DNA from: Citreicoccus inhibens
GTDB lineage: Bacteria > Myxococcota > Myxococcia > Myxococcales > Myxococcaceae
NCBI RefSeq assembly: GCF_019039035.1
Contig: NZ_JAHNZT010000029.1
Coordinates: 48,450 to 112,449 of the forward strand
DNA length: 64,000 nucleotides
Direction: 5' to 3'
Shown here: positions 26,128 to 34,541 of the stretch, piece by piece
Layout of the letters: the number at the start of each line of letters is the position of its first letter
Position numbering within the stretch: position 1 is the first letter of the stretch
The notes under the pieces: model-generated
The model's database searches: none
Told to the model about the DNA's origin: nothing
The model's input: the letters and a program-made list of their open reading frames with translations, nothing else
Position numbers and translations under genes: made by a program

Positions 26128-27117
26128 TCACGGAACTTCGACACGGTCGAACACGCGCTGGATGATCTTCTCGGGAGTGAGCTCCTCGGCCTCGGCTTCG
26201 TACGTCAGCGCGACGCGGTGGCGGAGCACGTCGAACGCGATGGCCTTCACGTCCTCGGGCGTCACGAAGCCACGGTGGCGCAGGAACGCGTGCGCGCGCG
26301 CGGCCTGGGCCAGCGCGATGGTGGCGCGAGGCGACGCACCGAACTGGATGTAGTCCGCCAGGTCCTTGAGGCCGTAGCGGTTGGGCTCGCGCGTGGCGAA
26401 CACCACGTTGAGGATGTAGTCCTTGACCTTCTCGTCCATGTAGATGGCGTGGACGAGCTCGCGCGCGCGGACCAGGTGCTCCAGCGAGATGACCCGCTGC
26501 GCCCGAGGCGATGCGCCCCCGGACATGCGGTCCATGATGACCTTCTCCTCGTCGCGCGTGGGGTAGCCGACCTTCACCTTCAGCATGAAGCGGTCGACCT
26601 GCGCCTCGGGCAGAGGATAGGTGCCCTCCTGCTCGATGGGGTTCTGGGTGGCCAGGACGAGGAAGGGCGAGGGCAGCCCGAAGGTCTGGTCGCCGATGGT
26701 GACCTGGCGCTCGGCCATGGCCTCCAGCAGCGCGGACTGCACCTTGGCGGGCGCGCGGTTGATTTCGTCCGCCAGGACGATGTTCGCGAAGATGGGCCCC
26801 TTGCGGACGGTGAACGCGGCCGTCTGCTGGTTGTAGATCATCGTGCCCACCAGGTCCGCGGGCAGCAGATCCGGGGTGAACTGGACACGCATGAAGGTGG
26901 CGCTGAGCGAGTCAGCCACCGTGCGAACGGTGAGCGTCTTCGCGAGGCCCGGCACGCCCTCCAACAGCACGTGGCCGTTGCACAGCAGGCCGATGAGGAT
27001 GCGCTCGAGCATGTACCGCTGCCCGACGATGACCTTCCCGGTCTCCTGGTTGAGGACTTCGACGAAGCTGCTTTCCTGCTGCACGCGTTCCGTGAGCGCG
27101 CGGATGTCCGTGTTCAT
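26128..27117 (-). CDS. moxR: MoxR family AAA+ ATPase
   Basis: 329-residue cytosolic AAA+ ATPase, a chaperone-like factor working on vWA proteins. Walker A GVPGLAKT (about 54-61), Walker B IVLADEINRAP (about 110), sensor 1 region LVLATQNPIEQEGTYPLPEAQVDRF, and the C-terminal helical lid with DYIQFGASPRATIAL. First gene of the eight-gene Bat transcript. The ATG has GAGGGGAC immediately upstream. A minus-strand promoter candidate lies at 27145-27174. Confidence 0.97.
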   Translation of the reverse strand: MNTDIRALTERVQQESSFVEVLNQETGKVIVGQRYMLERILIGLLCNGHVLLEGVPGLAKTLTVRTVADSLSATFMRVQFTPDLLPADLVGTMIYNQQTAAFTVRKGPIFANIVLADEINRAPAKVQSALLEAMAERQVTIGDQTFGLPSPFLVLATQNPIEQEGTYPLPEAQVDRFMLKVKVGYPTRDEEKVIMDRMSGGASPRAQRVISLEHLVRARELVHAIYMDEKVKDYILNVVFATREPNRYGLKDLADYIQFGASPRATIALAQAARAHAFLRHRGFVTPEDVKAIAFDVLRHRVALTYEAEAEELTPEKIIQRVFDRVEVP

Positions 27118-27144
27118 GTCCCCTCTAAGGGCTGGGCGGCGGGC

Positions 27145-27174
27145 AGCCTAGGGTGTCCCGGGCGTCGGGCTCAA
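27145..27174 (-). promoter_or_regulatory. candidate promoter of the moxR/Bat operon
   Basis: On the minus strand TTGAGC (27174-27169), an 18-base spacer and TAGGCT (27150-27145), giving a leader of about 20-25 bases to the moxR ATG. The same -10 and spacer length occur before the Ser/Thr kinase gene (50096-50125). Confidence 0.42.
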
Positions 27175-27231
27175 CACCGCTGAGGGCCTGACATTCCAGT
27201 AAGGTGCGAGGCAGTCCCCCCGGAACGCGCC

Positions 27232-28203
27232 ATGTCCCGTCCCCCCTCCCCCCGCTCGACGTCGCTTCCGCCGCGCTGGGAGCCCGCCTGGAAGCAAGGC
27301 GCCGAGGGCCGAACGCCGCCCGTGGGCCCCGTCGAGGCCGGCCTCCTGGCCCAGTTCGCGCCCGCGCTCACCCCTCGCGTCCACTGGTTGCCCGGGGGGG
27401 GCGCCCTGCGCGTCCTGGAGGGTGGCGAGGGGCCGCCGGTGGTGCTCCTGCACGGGAGAGGGCACGCGGCGACGATGTGGTTCACCTTCCTGACGGCCCT
27501 GGCCCGAGGGCACCGGGTCCTCGCCGTGGACCTGCCCGGCTTTGGCCAGTCCCCGCCCCCGGAGGCCACGCCCCGCACGCCCGAGGACGGCGTGCGCTTC
27601 TTCACCGAGCCCGTGGAAGAAGGCCTGGCCACCCTCGTCGAGGGTCCCATGGCGCTGGTGGGCCACTCGCTGGGGGGGCTGGTGGCGCTGGAACTCGCCC
27701 TGCGAGGCCGGCTGGCGGTGTCCCGCCTGGCGCTCGTGGACGCCATGGGCCTGGGTCCCGAGATGGGCCGCGCCTCGCGTTGGTTCTTCCGGGCGGGGCC
27801 AGAACGACTCGCGCGCAACCTGGGCCCGTGGGCCCTGGACCGGATGCTGCCGCCCCCACCAACGCCCCTGGGCCAGCGCCTGGGTGCGCTCGGCTACGAG
27901 TTGCTCGCTCCGCGCGCGGGCAGACCCGAGGCCGCGAAGGCCTTCGGCACGTTGGTGCCGCTGACCGGCCCCGTCTTCCATCGGCGCGAGCGACTCGCCG
28001 AGGTGACCGCGCCCGTGCTCCTCGCCTGGGGCGAGCGGGATGAGACGCTGCCCCCTCCCCTGGCCGAGGAGGCGGCGCGGCGCCTGCCCCAGGTGCGCCT
28101 GCTGAAGCTGGACGCCGGACACAGTCCGCATTTGGAGCGTCCCGAGCTGCTGCTCCCCGAGCTGAAGGCCTTCCTCGCGGGCGCGGCCCCGCCCGAGTCC
28201 TGA
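27232..28203 (+). CDS. alpha/beta hydrolase
   Basis: 323-residue alpha/beta-hydrolase-fold enzyme of unknown substrate. Oxyanion region VVLLHGRGHAATMW (about 71), nucleophile elbow GHSLGG (serine about 145), acid Asp in WGERDETLP (about 268) and catalytic His in DAGHSPHLERP (about 297) form a complete triad. No signal peptide, so cytosolic. The start is the ATG at 27232; the first 35 residues are Pro/Arg-rich. Divergent from the Bat operon. Related sequences are annotated as esterases or C-C hydrolases; sequence does not choose among them. Confidence 0.92.
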   Translation: MSRPPSPRSTSLPPRWEPAWKQGAEGRTPPVGPVEAGLLAQFAPALTPRVHWLPGGGALRVLEGGEGPPVVLLHGRGHAATMWFTFLTALARGHRVLAVDLPGFGQSPPPEATPRTPEDGVRFFTEPVEEGLATLVEGPMALVGHSLGGLVALELALRGRLAVSRLALVDAMGLGPEMGRASRWFFRAGPERLARNLGPWALDRMLPPPPTPLGQRLGALGYELLAPRAGRPEAAKAFGTLVPLTGPVFHRRERLAEVTAPVLLAWGERDETLPPPLAEEAARRLPQVRLLKLDAGHSPHLERPELLLPELKAFLAGAAPPES

Positions 28204-28239
28204 ACCCGCGCACGGGGACGCCGCAGACAGTGTCAGCAG

Positions 28240-28260
28240 TCAGGCGAGCCGGACGCCTGA
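28240..28260 (+). terminator. hairpin after the hydrolase gene
   Basis: TCAGGCG (28240-28246) pairs with CGCCTGA (28254-28260) around AGCCGGA, 37 bases after the hydrolase stop. No T-run. Probably separates the hydrolase from the DUF2157 operon. Confidence 0.45.
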
Positions 28261-28293
28261 GGCGCCCGCACGACTTCCGGTACATTGCCGTCC

Positions 28294-29307
28294 GTGCCCA
28301 ACGACTTGCTTGAGTTACAAGCCACCCCCGAGCGACTGAGCGCCCTGGCCGATGCGGGAGTGCTCTCCGCGTCGGCGCGTGAGCGCGCGCTGGACCTGAC
28401 CCTGACCTCTCCGCCGCGCGACGCGTGGCAGACGTTCCTCGCGCGCGCGTTGCTGTCGCTGGGCGCGCTGCTCGTGCTCGCCGGGGTCATCTACTTCTTC
28501 GCTTACAACTGGGCGGCCCTGCATCGCTTCGCGAAGCTCGGGTTGATCAGCGCGGCCATCGCGGGCACGTCGCTGGGCGCCTGGAAGCTGGGGACGCGGC
28601 TGCCCGGACAGATGGCGCTGCTCGCCTCGGCGGTGCTGGTGGGTCCGCTGCTCGCCGTCTACGGCCAGATCTATCAGACGGGCGCGGACCCCTATGAGCT
28701 GTTCATCGGATGGAGCGTGCTCATCCTCCCGTGGGTCGCGCTCTCGCGCTTCGCGCCGCTCTGGCTGCTGCTGCTCGCGCTGGTGAACACGGGCACGGTG
28801 CTCTTCTGGGAGCAGCGGATGGACTCGTATGATCACACCTTCGGCTGGCTGGCGCTGGGGCTCGGGCTGCTCAACGGACTGGCGTGCGCCACGCATGAGC
28901 ACTTCGCCCACGCGGGCGTGAGCTGGCTCCAGGGGCGATGGATGCCGAGGCTCCTCGCGGTGATGACCGTGGCCGCGCCCTTGGGCGCCGCGGTGGCCTT
29001 CATCATCGACACCTCGCATCGAGGCTGGAACAACGGACTGTCCCTGCTCTTCGTGCTCGCGTGCATGGCGGCGGCCTACGCGCTGCACCGCAAGCTGCGC
29101 GGGGAGCTGTTCATGCTCACCGTGGCCTCGGTGTGCGCCATGACCTTGGTGACGACCGGAGCGGGCTACGTGCTCGACAAGCAGTGGCACACCTCGGATG
29201 CGGTGGCCCTCTTCATCATGCCCTTGCTGATCATCCTCGAGTTGGGACTGACGGTCTTGTGGTTGCGCCACGAGGCCCAGGCCACGGGCGCCACGGAGGA
29301 AGGCTGA
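28294..29307 (+). CDS. DUF2157 family membrane protein
   Basis: 337-residue polytopic membrane protein. A short cytosolic N-terminal helix pair (LQATPERLSALADAGVLSASARERAL) precedes about nine hydrophobic helices starting with LLSLGALLVLAGVIYFFAYNWAALH, the typical DUF2157 opening. Function unknown. The GTG at 28294 gives MPNDLLELQ; a TTG at 28285 would add three residues. There is no clear ribosome site; a TACATT box seven bases before the GTG could fit a leaderless transcript, but this is speculative. Followed after one base by the DUF4401 gene. Confidence 0.88.
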   Translation: MPNDLLELQATPERLSALADAGVLSASARERALDLTLTSPPRDAWQTFLARALLSLGALLVLAGVIYFFAYNWAALHRFAKLGLISAAIAGTSLGAWKLGTRLPGQMALLASAVLVGPLLAVYGQIYQTGADPYELFIGWSVLILPWVALSRFAPLWLLLLALVNTGTVLFWEQRMDSYDHTFGWLALGLGLLNGLACATHEHFAHAGVSWLQGRWMPRLLAVMTVAAPLGAAVAFIIDTSHRGWNNGLSLLFVLACMAAAYALHRKLRGELFMLTVASVCAMTLVTTGAGYVLDKQWHTSDAVALFIMPLLIILELGLTVLWLRHEAQATGATEEG

Positions 29308-29308
29308 T

Positions 29309-30427
29309 ATGGCGCTGCGAATGACCCTGAACGAAGTCCTCACGCGGCTCGGCGCGGAGGGGCGGGTGGATGACGACGTCGCGCAGCGGTCGCGACAGGT
29401 CATGGCCACGTATCAGAAGGCGAACGTCGCGACGCCCTGGTTCATCAGGGCCATGATGGGCGCGGGCGCGTGGCTGGCCGCGCTGTTCATGATCAGCTTC
29501 TTCGTGTGCGTGGGCCTCGCCAAGAACGACGAGGCCCTCTGCGGCGTGGGGTTCCTGCTCGTGGTGAGCACCATCCTCCTGCGGCGCACGGGCTCCGGTC
29601 CGTTCCTGGAACAGCTCGCGCTCGCGCTGTGCCTCACGGGCGCAATCAGCATGGAGGCGGGCTGCGCGGAGTTGCTCGGAATTGAGAGCGCGAAGGTCCA
29701 CGTCACCGTCGCGATGGTGCAGGTCGCGATCTGCGGCGGACTGCTCTGGCTCTACCCGGACATGATCATGCGCTTCATGGCCACGCTCGGCATCACGAGC
29801 GCCGCGGCCGTGCTGGCCTACGAGGCCTTCGGCTCGTGGGGAGTGGCGCTGGGGATGCTCGCCTGTGCGGGGATGATGTTCGCGATGTTCATCTTTCAAC
29901 CGGCGCTCGCGCGCGGGCTTTGGGCGCCGTGGCTCCGCCCCGTGTCGCTCGGGCTCGTGTGCACCGTGGTGGGGTACCTGCTCTTCTGCTGGGGCTTCGT
30001 GCACGTGGAGAAGCAGTTCGGCGAGATGCCGTGGGGCCCCAAGGAGGCCGTGCTCGTCACGGTGGGCATGACCGCGATGGTGTGCGCGGCGGGCTGGTGC
30101 ATCCTGAAGGACCAGGACATGAACCCGTTGAGCCCCGCGGCCTGGCTCTTCACGGGGACCCTCGTCCTGCTCGCCGGGATGACGCTCCACACGCCCGGCA
30201 TCATCACCGCCGTGGGCATCCTGCTGCTGGGCTTCCACCGGCGCGACACCGCGACGCTCGGGCTGGCGGTGGTGTTCCTGCTCTGCTTCGGCTCGGCCTA
30301 CTACTACGACCTCGAGTTGAGCCTGCTCGCCAAGTCACTCGCGCTGTTGGGCAGCGGCTTCGTGTTGCTCGGCGCCCGGCAGTTGCTGCTCCGGCGCGCC
30401 CCCACCCTGACGACCGAGGTGCAGTGA
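29309..30427 (+). CDS. DUF4401 family membrane protein
   Basis: 372-residue polytopic membrane protein with about ten helices. The N-terminal MTLNEVLTRLGAEGRVDDD and first helix MMGAGAWLAALFMISFF fit DUF4401, the usual partner of DUF2157 and GDYXXLXY proteins. Function unknown; the trio is presumed to form an inner-membrane complex. The stop overlaps the next ATG (TGATG). Confidence 0.86.
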   Translation: MALRMTLNEVLTRLGAEGRVDDDVAQRSRQVMATYQKANVATPWFIRAMMGAGAWLAALFMISFFVCVGLAKNDEALCGVGFLLVVSTILLRRTGSGPFLEQLALALCLTGAISMEAGCAELLGIESAKVHVTVAMVQVAICGGLLWLYPDMIMRFMATLGITSAAAVLAYEAFGSWGVALGMLACAGMMFAMFIFQPALARGLWAPWLRPVSLGLVCTVVGYLLFCWGFVHVEKQFGEMPWGPKEAVLVTVGMTAMVCAAGWCILKDQDMNPLSPAAWLFTGTLVLLAGMTLHTPGIITAVGILLLGFHRRDTATLGLAVVFLLCFGSAYYYDLELSLLAKSLALLGSGFVLLGARQLLLRRAPTLTTEVQ

Positions 30428-30921
30428 TGCGTGGACCGTTCATCCTGGGTGGGTTGGCGCTGGTGCTCGGCTCCGCGCTCGTGTTGGTGGCGCAGAAGGA
30501 GGCCGTGGTCGCGAGTGGTCAGCCCGTGTTGCTGCGGCTCGCGCCCGTGGATCCGCGCTCGCTGATGCAGGGCGACTACATGCAGCTCAACTACGCCATC
30601 AGCGCGGACCAAGGCTGGGACAACGAGGGCCGCCCGCGCGACGGCAACCTCGTCTTGCGCCTGGACTCGGATGGCGTGGGCCAGTTCGTCCGCTTCGATT
30701 CGGCGGACGTGCCGTTGGCCCCCGGAGAGTTCCGCCTGCGCTACCGCATCCGAGACAACCGGGTGCGGCTGGGCGCCGAGGCCTTCTTCTTCCAGGAGGG
30801 ACATGCCGACCGCTACGAGCACGCGAAGTACGGCGAGCTGCGCGTGGCGGAGAGCGGCACCAGCGTGCTGGTGGGCTTGCGGGATGAGGACCGCAAGCCC
30901 CTGGGAGACGCGGTGCACTGA
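30427..30921 (+). CDS. GDYXXLXY family protein
   Basis: 164-residue protein with one N-terminal membrane anchor (FILGGLALVLGSALVLVAQ) and a periplasmic domain carrying the name-giving motif GDYMQLNY (about 50-57), then beta-rich sequence (GNLVLRLDSDGVGQFVRFD) and a conserved FFFQEGHADRYEHAKYGELRV segment. Third member of the DUF2157-DUF4401-GDYXXLXY set. The frame is open upstream inside DUF4401, but the ATG at 30427 is the natural start after the TGATG overlap. Confidence 0.89.
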   Translation: MRGPFILGGLALVLGSALVLVAQKEAVVASGQPVLLRLAPVDPRSLMQGDYMQLNYAISADQGWDNEGRPRDGNLVLRLDSDGVGQFVRFDSADVPLAPGEFRLRYRIRDNRVRLGAEAFFFQEGHADRYEHAKYGELRVAESGTSVLVGLRDEDRKPLGDAVH

Positions 30922-30938
30922 CGCACCGAAGGCGTCAG
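30918..30938. terminator. bidirectional hairpin overlapping two stop codons
   Basis: CTGACGC (30918-30924) pairs with GCGTCAG (30932-30938) around a seven-base loop. The stem contains the TGA of the GDYXXLXY gene and the TGA of the converging sigma-54 activator gene, so one element can end both transcripts. Confidence 0.55.
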
Positions 30939-32662
30939 GCGGCTTCCTCGCCCTCCGAGTTGAGCAAGTCCAGGAAGGGCGAGGAGTCCTCACCGAGCGC
31001 CTTGTAGAGCGCGTCCACCTTCTCCAGCTCGCGCTTGAGCGCCTTGTGGTGGTTGCGGTTCTTCACCAGGCTCTCGCGCCCCAACAGGCGGAACGCTTCA
31101 TCGCGCCCCACCTGTCGGATGGCCATGGCCAGTACGAGCCCTCGGAAGGCGTCCGCGAGGTCCAGGTCGAGTGGGGCGTTGCGGCGCCGCGCCTCGGAGA
31201 CGAAGGCCTGCGCGGCGGCGCGGAGGGCCTCGGGAATGGGCCGGCCCGCGGGCGCCTGCTCGTAGTCGAGCGCCCTCGCCACATGCCGCTCCTCCAGCAC
31301 CAGCTCACCCGACGCGCCCGCGTGCTCCACCATCGCGAGCGTGTAGGCGCGCCGCACGATGTTGTCGAGCTGCCGCAGGTTGCCGGGCCATGAGCTCGCC
31401 ACGAGGAGCCGCTCGGTCTCCGGAGTCAGCCGCGCATGGCCCTCGGGCTGGCGCTCCCGGTGGCGCCGGTTGACCATGTAGCGCGCCCACATGGGAATCT
31501 CGTCCTGGCGCTCCTGGAGCGCGGGCATGCGCACCGGCAACACGTTGACGCGGTAGTAGAGGTCCTCGCGGAAGCGGCCCGCGCGCACCTCCGCGTGCAG
31601 GTCCGCGTTCGTGCCGATGATGAAGCGCACGTCCGCGAGCCGCTCGCCCGTGCCCTCCCCCAGCGGCCGATAGCTGCGCGACTCCAAGAGGTGCAGCAGA
31701 CCCGCCTGCGCCTTGAGCGACAGCTTGTCGATTTCATCGATGAACAGCGTGCCGCCCTCTGAGCGCGCCACGCTGCCCGGGGCATCGCGCACCGCGCCCG
31801 TGAAGGCCCCCTTCTTCCAACCGAACAGCTCGGCCATCTGAAGGTCTTCCGGCACGGTCACCAGGTCCAACGTCTCGAAGGGCTTGCCTCGACGACTGGA
31901 GCGCTCATGGCACCAGCGCGCCAGCCGCGACTTGCCCGCGCCCGTGGCGCCGCTGATGAGGATGGTCTCGTCCTGGAGCGCGAAGACGCGAAGGATGGGC
32001 AACAGCTCCGCCATGGAGCGGCCCACCACGGGCAGGAACTCGTCCACCTGGGGCGTGGCCACCGGGCGCTGCGGCAGGCCCGTGAGGTACGGCGCCGCCA
32101 CGTCGCCGAGCAACTGCAAGCGCTCACCGATGCCGCGCCAGACGAACTCCTGGCCCATCGCGGCCAGGCAATCCGCCTCCAGGGAAATCATCCCCGCCAT
32201 GCCGCCAGGCGTGCGCAGCGGCAGCACACACACGTGCGACGCGTGGCGCCCGAGGAAGCGCTGCCGGCTCTCCGTGCTGTGGAAGCCCACCAGCCCTGGG
32301 TCGCCCGTCACCGGCGCGTCCGGCGCATGGGGTTGAACCGTCCCCACGTTGACGTCAATGGACACCGCGCTGCGGTGCTCCATGACCGCACGCCATGCCG
32401 TCGCCGAGGTGAAGAACGGTGTGCCCACCCCCGCGTCCGCAATCTCCGACGCGCCCACATCCAGCGCCGCGAGGCGCCGATACACTTCCCCTTGCCGCAG
32501 GTGGACAATGCCTCGAAGCACGCGCGCGCGCCCCGCGTAACGGCTGGTGGCGACGGCGTCCTCGGCCACCTCCAGCATGCGACGCAGCGTGGCGGTCGCA
32601 GCCGTCTCGAAGTCCCTGGCATCCCTGAGCGCGGCCATCAACTGGGCCATCTCGTCTCGCAT
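30935..32662 (-). CDS. sigma-54-dependent transcriptional activator with N-terminal GAF-like domain
   Basis: 575-residue enhancer-binding protein. N-terminal about 200 residues resemble a GAF sensor (e.g. HASHVCVLPLRTPGGMAGMISLEAD). AAA+ domain: Walker A GATGAGKS (about 237), the sigma-54 contact loop GAFTGA intact (about 287), Walker B GGTLFIDEID, arginine-finger region RFREDLYYRVNVLPV. The C-terminal region lacks a canonical Fis helix-turn-helix but has a divergent one (AIRQVGRDEAFRLLGRES). It ends in an acidic tail. ATG 32662 is set by a perfect GGAGGTGA site five bases upstream; GTG 32671 lies inside that site. Targets unknown. Confidence 0.95.
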   Translation of the reverse strand: MRDEMAQLMAALRDARDFETAATATLRRMLEVAEDAVATSRYAGRARVLRGIVHLRQGEVYRRLAALDVGASEIADAGVGTPFFTSATAWRAVMEHRSAVSIDVNVGTVQPHAPDAPVTGDPGLVGFHSTESRQRFLGRHASHVCVLPLRTPGGMAGMISLEADCLAAMGQEFVWRGIGERLQLLGDVAAPYLTGLPQRPVATPQVDEFLPVVGRSMAELLPILRVFALQDETILISGATGAGKSRLARWCHERSSRRGKPFETLDLVTVPEDLQMAELFGWKKGAFTGAVRDAPGSVARSEGGTLFIDEIDKLSLKAQAGLLHLLESRSYRPLGEGTGERLADVRFIIGTNADLHAEVRAGRFREDLYYRVNVLPVRMPALQERQDEIPMWARYMVNRRHRERQPEGHARLTPETERLLVASSWPGNLRQLDNIVRRAYTLAMVEHAGASGELVLEERHVARALDYEQAPAGRPIPEALRAAAQAFVSEARRRNAPLDLDLADAFRGLVLAMAIRQVGRDEAFRLLGRESLVKNRNHHKALKRELEKVDALYKALGEDSSPFLDLLNSEGEEAA

Positions 32663-32667
32663 CCCAC

Positions 32668-32675
32668 TCACCTCC
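32668..32675 (-). promoter_or_regulatory. strong ribosome binding site of the sigma-54 activator
   Basis: GGAGGTGA on the minus strand, five bases before ATG 32662. It excludes the GTG at 32671 as start. Confidence 0.65.
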
Positions 32676-32744
32676 GTCCGGACGCCGTGCCACGCCTCTT
32701 CAGGGGGCAGGTCCGATCCGGCCGGGCAGTGTAGCGGAGATGAA

Positions 32745-32778
32745 GAGCGCGGAAGGAGCGGCCCCTCCTTCCGCGCTC
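32745..32778 (-). terminator. 14-bp perfect hairpin
   Basis: GAGCGCGGAAGGAG (32745-32758) is perfectly complementary to CTCCTTCCGCGCTC (32765-32778) with a six-base loop. On the minus strand it is followed by TTCATC. It probably ends transcription from the methyltransferase gene, shielding the sigma-54 activator gene; it lies about 83 bases before that gene. Confidence 0.6.
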
Positions 32779-33040
32779 AGGCTTCTTCAGGACTGCGTTC
32801 ACGCCCAACCACGGCGTGCACGGCTCCACCATGCGGCCTTTGTGCCAGCGTGCATTCACGCGAGATTCCAGGCGCCAGGACGGAATGAACGGGCGTCCTG
32901 CGTTCCAGCCGAACGCCGCCGCGTCCGCGCCGCACGCATCCACGCCACCTCACCCCGCCCGGGGCCCCTGACACGCCCTGCCCGCTCGCACCGAGCAAAA
33001 CAGGGACCATCGGTGAAACAAGACCCGCGTGGAATGCGGG

Positions 33041-33868
33041 TCAGCGCTTCGCGCGGCGTGACGGGCGACGAGGAAGCGCCGCGTCAGGCGCCGGCTGGAG
33101 GACGAACACGCGATCGAGTCGGGGGCTGCCTCGGCCCAGGGGCTCGTCGATGCGGTAGTCGAAGTCGTAGGTGGCCAGCACGCGCATGCCCGAGGCGCGG
33201 AACAGGCGCTGGGCCTGGGCGCCGTCGTAGGTGCGGAAGAACCACGTCGTCTCGATGAGCCAGTCCTTGCCCGGTCCCGTGACGCGCAGGCGGTTGCGCA
33301 TGGGCGAGCGACGCAGGCGCCGGTCCGGCAATCCCTCGTGCGTGTTGCAGACCACCGAGTCGCGGCCCACACGCCCCACCCAGCGCTCATGCTCCGGGGT
33401 GGTTCGCTCGTACTCGGACAGGTGGAAGCCCAGCACGTAGATGCCCTCGGGCCGCAGCAGCTTGCGCGTGCCGGAGAGGTGCTCGACCGCGGCGGCCTCG
33501 CTGTCGAGGTAGCGGAAGGTGGAGACGAGGTTGTGCGCCAGGTCCACGCGTCCCTCCAACGACGGCTCGGCGAAGGACTCCATGCGCGAGGCGCGCAGCT
33601 TCACGCGGCGGCGCTGCGCGGGCGTGAGCCGCTCGCGCGCGTGGGCGAGCATCGTCTCCGAGATGTCATAGCCCGCGACCTTGAGTCCTCGCGCCGCGGC
33701 GGCGGCCACGAGACGGCCCGCGCCGCAGGCGGGCTCCAGCCACTGCTTGCCGCCCGTGCCGTGCTTGGCGCTGAGCGCGAGGAGGAAGTCCACTTCGCGC
33801 TCGGTGTCCGTGCCGAAGATGGCTTCGTAGTATTCCGGATGCTCATACCAGTCGTTGCGTCGTTCCAT
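33041..33868 (-). CDS. class I SAM-dependent methyltransferase
   Basis: 275-residue cytosolic enzyme. SAM-binding motif I WLEPACGAGRLV (about 43-54), acidic residue after strand 2 (VAGYDISETML), and VDLAHNLVSTFRYLDS as motif post-I. The start of the C-terminal half (GIYVLGFHLSEYE) fits small-molecule methyltransferases of the Methyltransf_25 type. It ends in a basic tail (RRPSRRAKR). The ATG at 33868 (MERRNDWYEH) is the family start; the open frame upstream is Arg/Trp-rich noise. Substrate unknown. Confidence 0.92.
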   Translation of the reverse strand: MERRNDWYEHPEYYEAIFGTDTEREVDFLLALSAKHGTGGKQWLEPACGAGRLVAAAAARGLKVAGYDISETMLAHARERLTPAQRRRVKLRASRMESFAEPSLEGRVDLAHNLVSTFRYLDSEAAAVEHLSGTRKLLRPEGIYVLGFHLSEYERTTPEHERWVGRVGRDSVVCNTHEGLPDRRLRRSPMRNRLRVTGPGKDWLIETTWFFRTYDGAQAQRLFRASGMRVLATYDFDYRIDEPLGRGSPRLDRVFVLQPAPDAALPRRPSRRAKR

Positions 33869-33971
33869 GGGCGGGCGCCGCGAGGGCGCGCGCATCCTCC
33901 GGCACCCGCGGCGAATCCCCAAGGACTTTGCCGTCGCGCGGCGCCCTTCCACCACGCAGGGCGGCCACGCC

Positions 33972-34409
33972 TCAGTGCATGGGCGGCGAAGCCCCCGCGC
34001 TCGAATGGGCCTCCCGGTCCAGCAGCCGCGCCGCCAGCCGCATGAAGTCGGACTCGGTGACGATGCCCACCAACTGCCCCGACTCATCCACCACCAACAG
34101 ACAGCCGAAGCGTTCGTCCAACAGGTGGTGGATGGCGTCGCGCACGGGGAGGTCCTCGCGCACGGTGTCCAACTCGCGCGTCATGATGTCCGCGACGCCC
34201 AGGATGGGCCCCGTGGGGTTCGCCGCGCGGCGCGCGAGCGCACGAATGAGGTCCCGATGGCTGACGAGCCCCACCAATTGCCCATCCCTCACCACGGGCA
34301 GATGCCGGATGTGATTGAGCTTGAGCAGGTCATCCCCGCGCAGCAGGCCATCCGACTCATCCAGCGTGACGACGTCACGGGACATCAAGTCCCCCACGGT
34401 GAGCAGCAT
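33972..34409 (-). CDS. two-CBS-domain protein
   Basis: 145-residue stand-alone CBS pair (Bateman module) likely binding adenine nucleotides. First CBS: VGDLMSRDVVTLDESDGLLRGDDLLKLNHIRHLPVV..GQLVGLVSHRDLI; second: VADIMTRELDTVREDLPVRDAIHHLLDERFGCLLVVDESGQLVGIVTESDFM. The ATG at 34409 has GGGAGG seven bases upstream. No catalytic domain attached, so it is a sensor or regulator of unknown partner. The adjacent ZIP gene could be co-transcribed, separated by 132 bases with a hairpin. Confidence 0.95.
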   Translation of the reverse strand: MLLTVGDLMSRDVVTLDESDGLLRGDDLLKLNHIRHLPVVRDGQLVGLVSHRDLIRALARRAANPTGPILGVADIMTRELDTVREDLPVRDAIHHLLDERFGCLLVVDESGQLVGIVTESDFMRLAARLLDREAHSSAGASPPMH

Positions 34410-34480
34410 GGTGCGGCCTCCCAGTTCGGGCCCTGCGCCATGGCACAGGCCCGCATGCGGGATGGTGCGTCGTGGGGAGC

Positions 34481-34501
34481 GCTGGCGCAGCCAAAGCCAG
34501 C
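34481..34501 (-). terminator. weak hairpin after the ZIP gene
   Basis: GCTGGC (34481-34486) pairs with GCCAGC (34496-34501) around nine bases, 40 bases after the ZIP stop. A 12-bp palindrome (CCCGCATGCGGG, 34450-34461) lies beyond it, before the CBS gene. Either may attenuate read-through. Confidence 0.35.
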
Positions 34502-34541
34502 CGGGCGGACGGGCGCTCGGCACGCCCCCTGGACCACAGCG

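Larger units (their letters stand above)
32663..33040. other. gene-free stretch with terminator and promoter region
   Basis: About 380 bases between two minus-strand genes. It holds the 14-bp hairpin at 32745-32778, a weaker CAGGACG/CGTCCTG hairpin (32876-32882 with 32894-32900) and the ribosome site of the sigma-54 activator. No gene-like frame was found. Confidence 0.5.
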
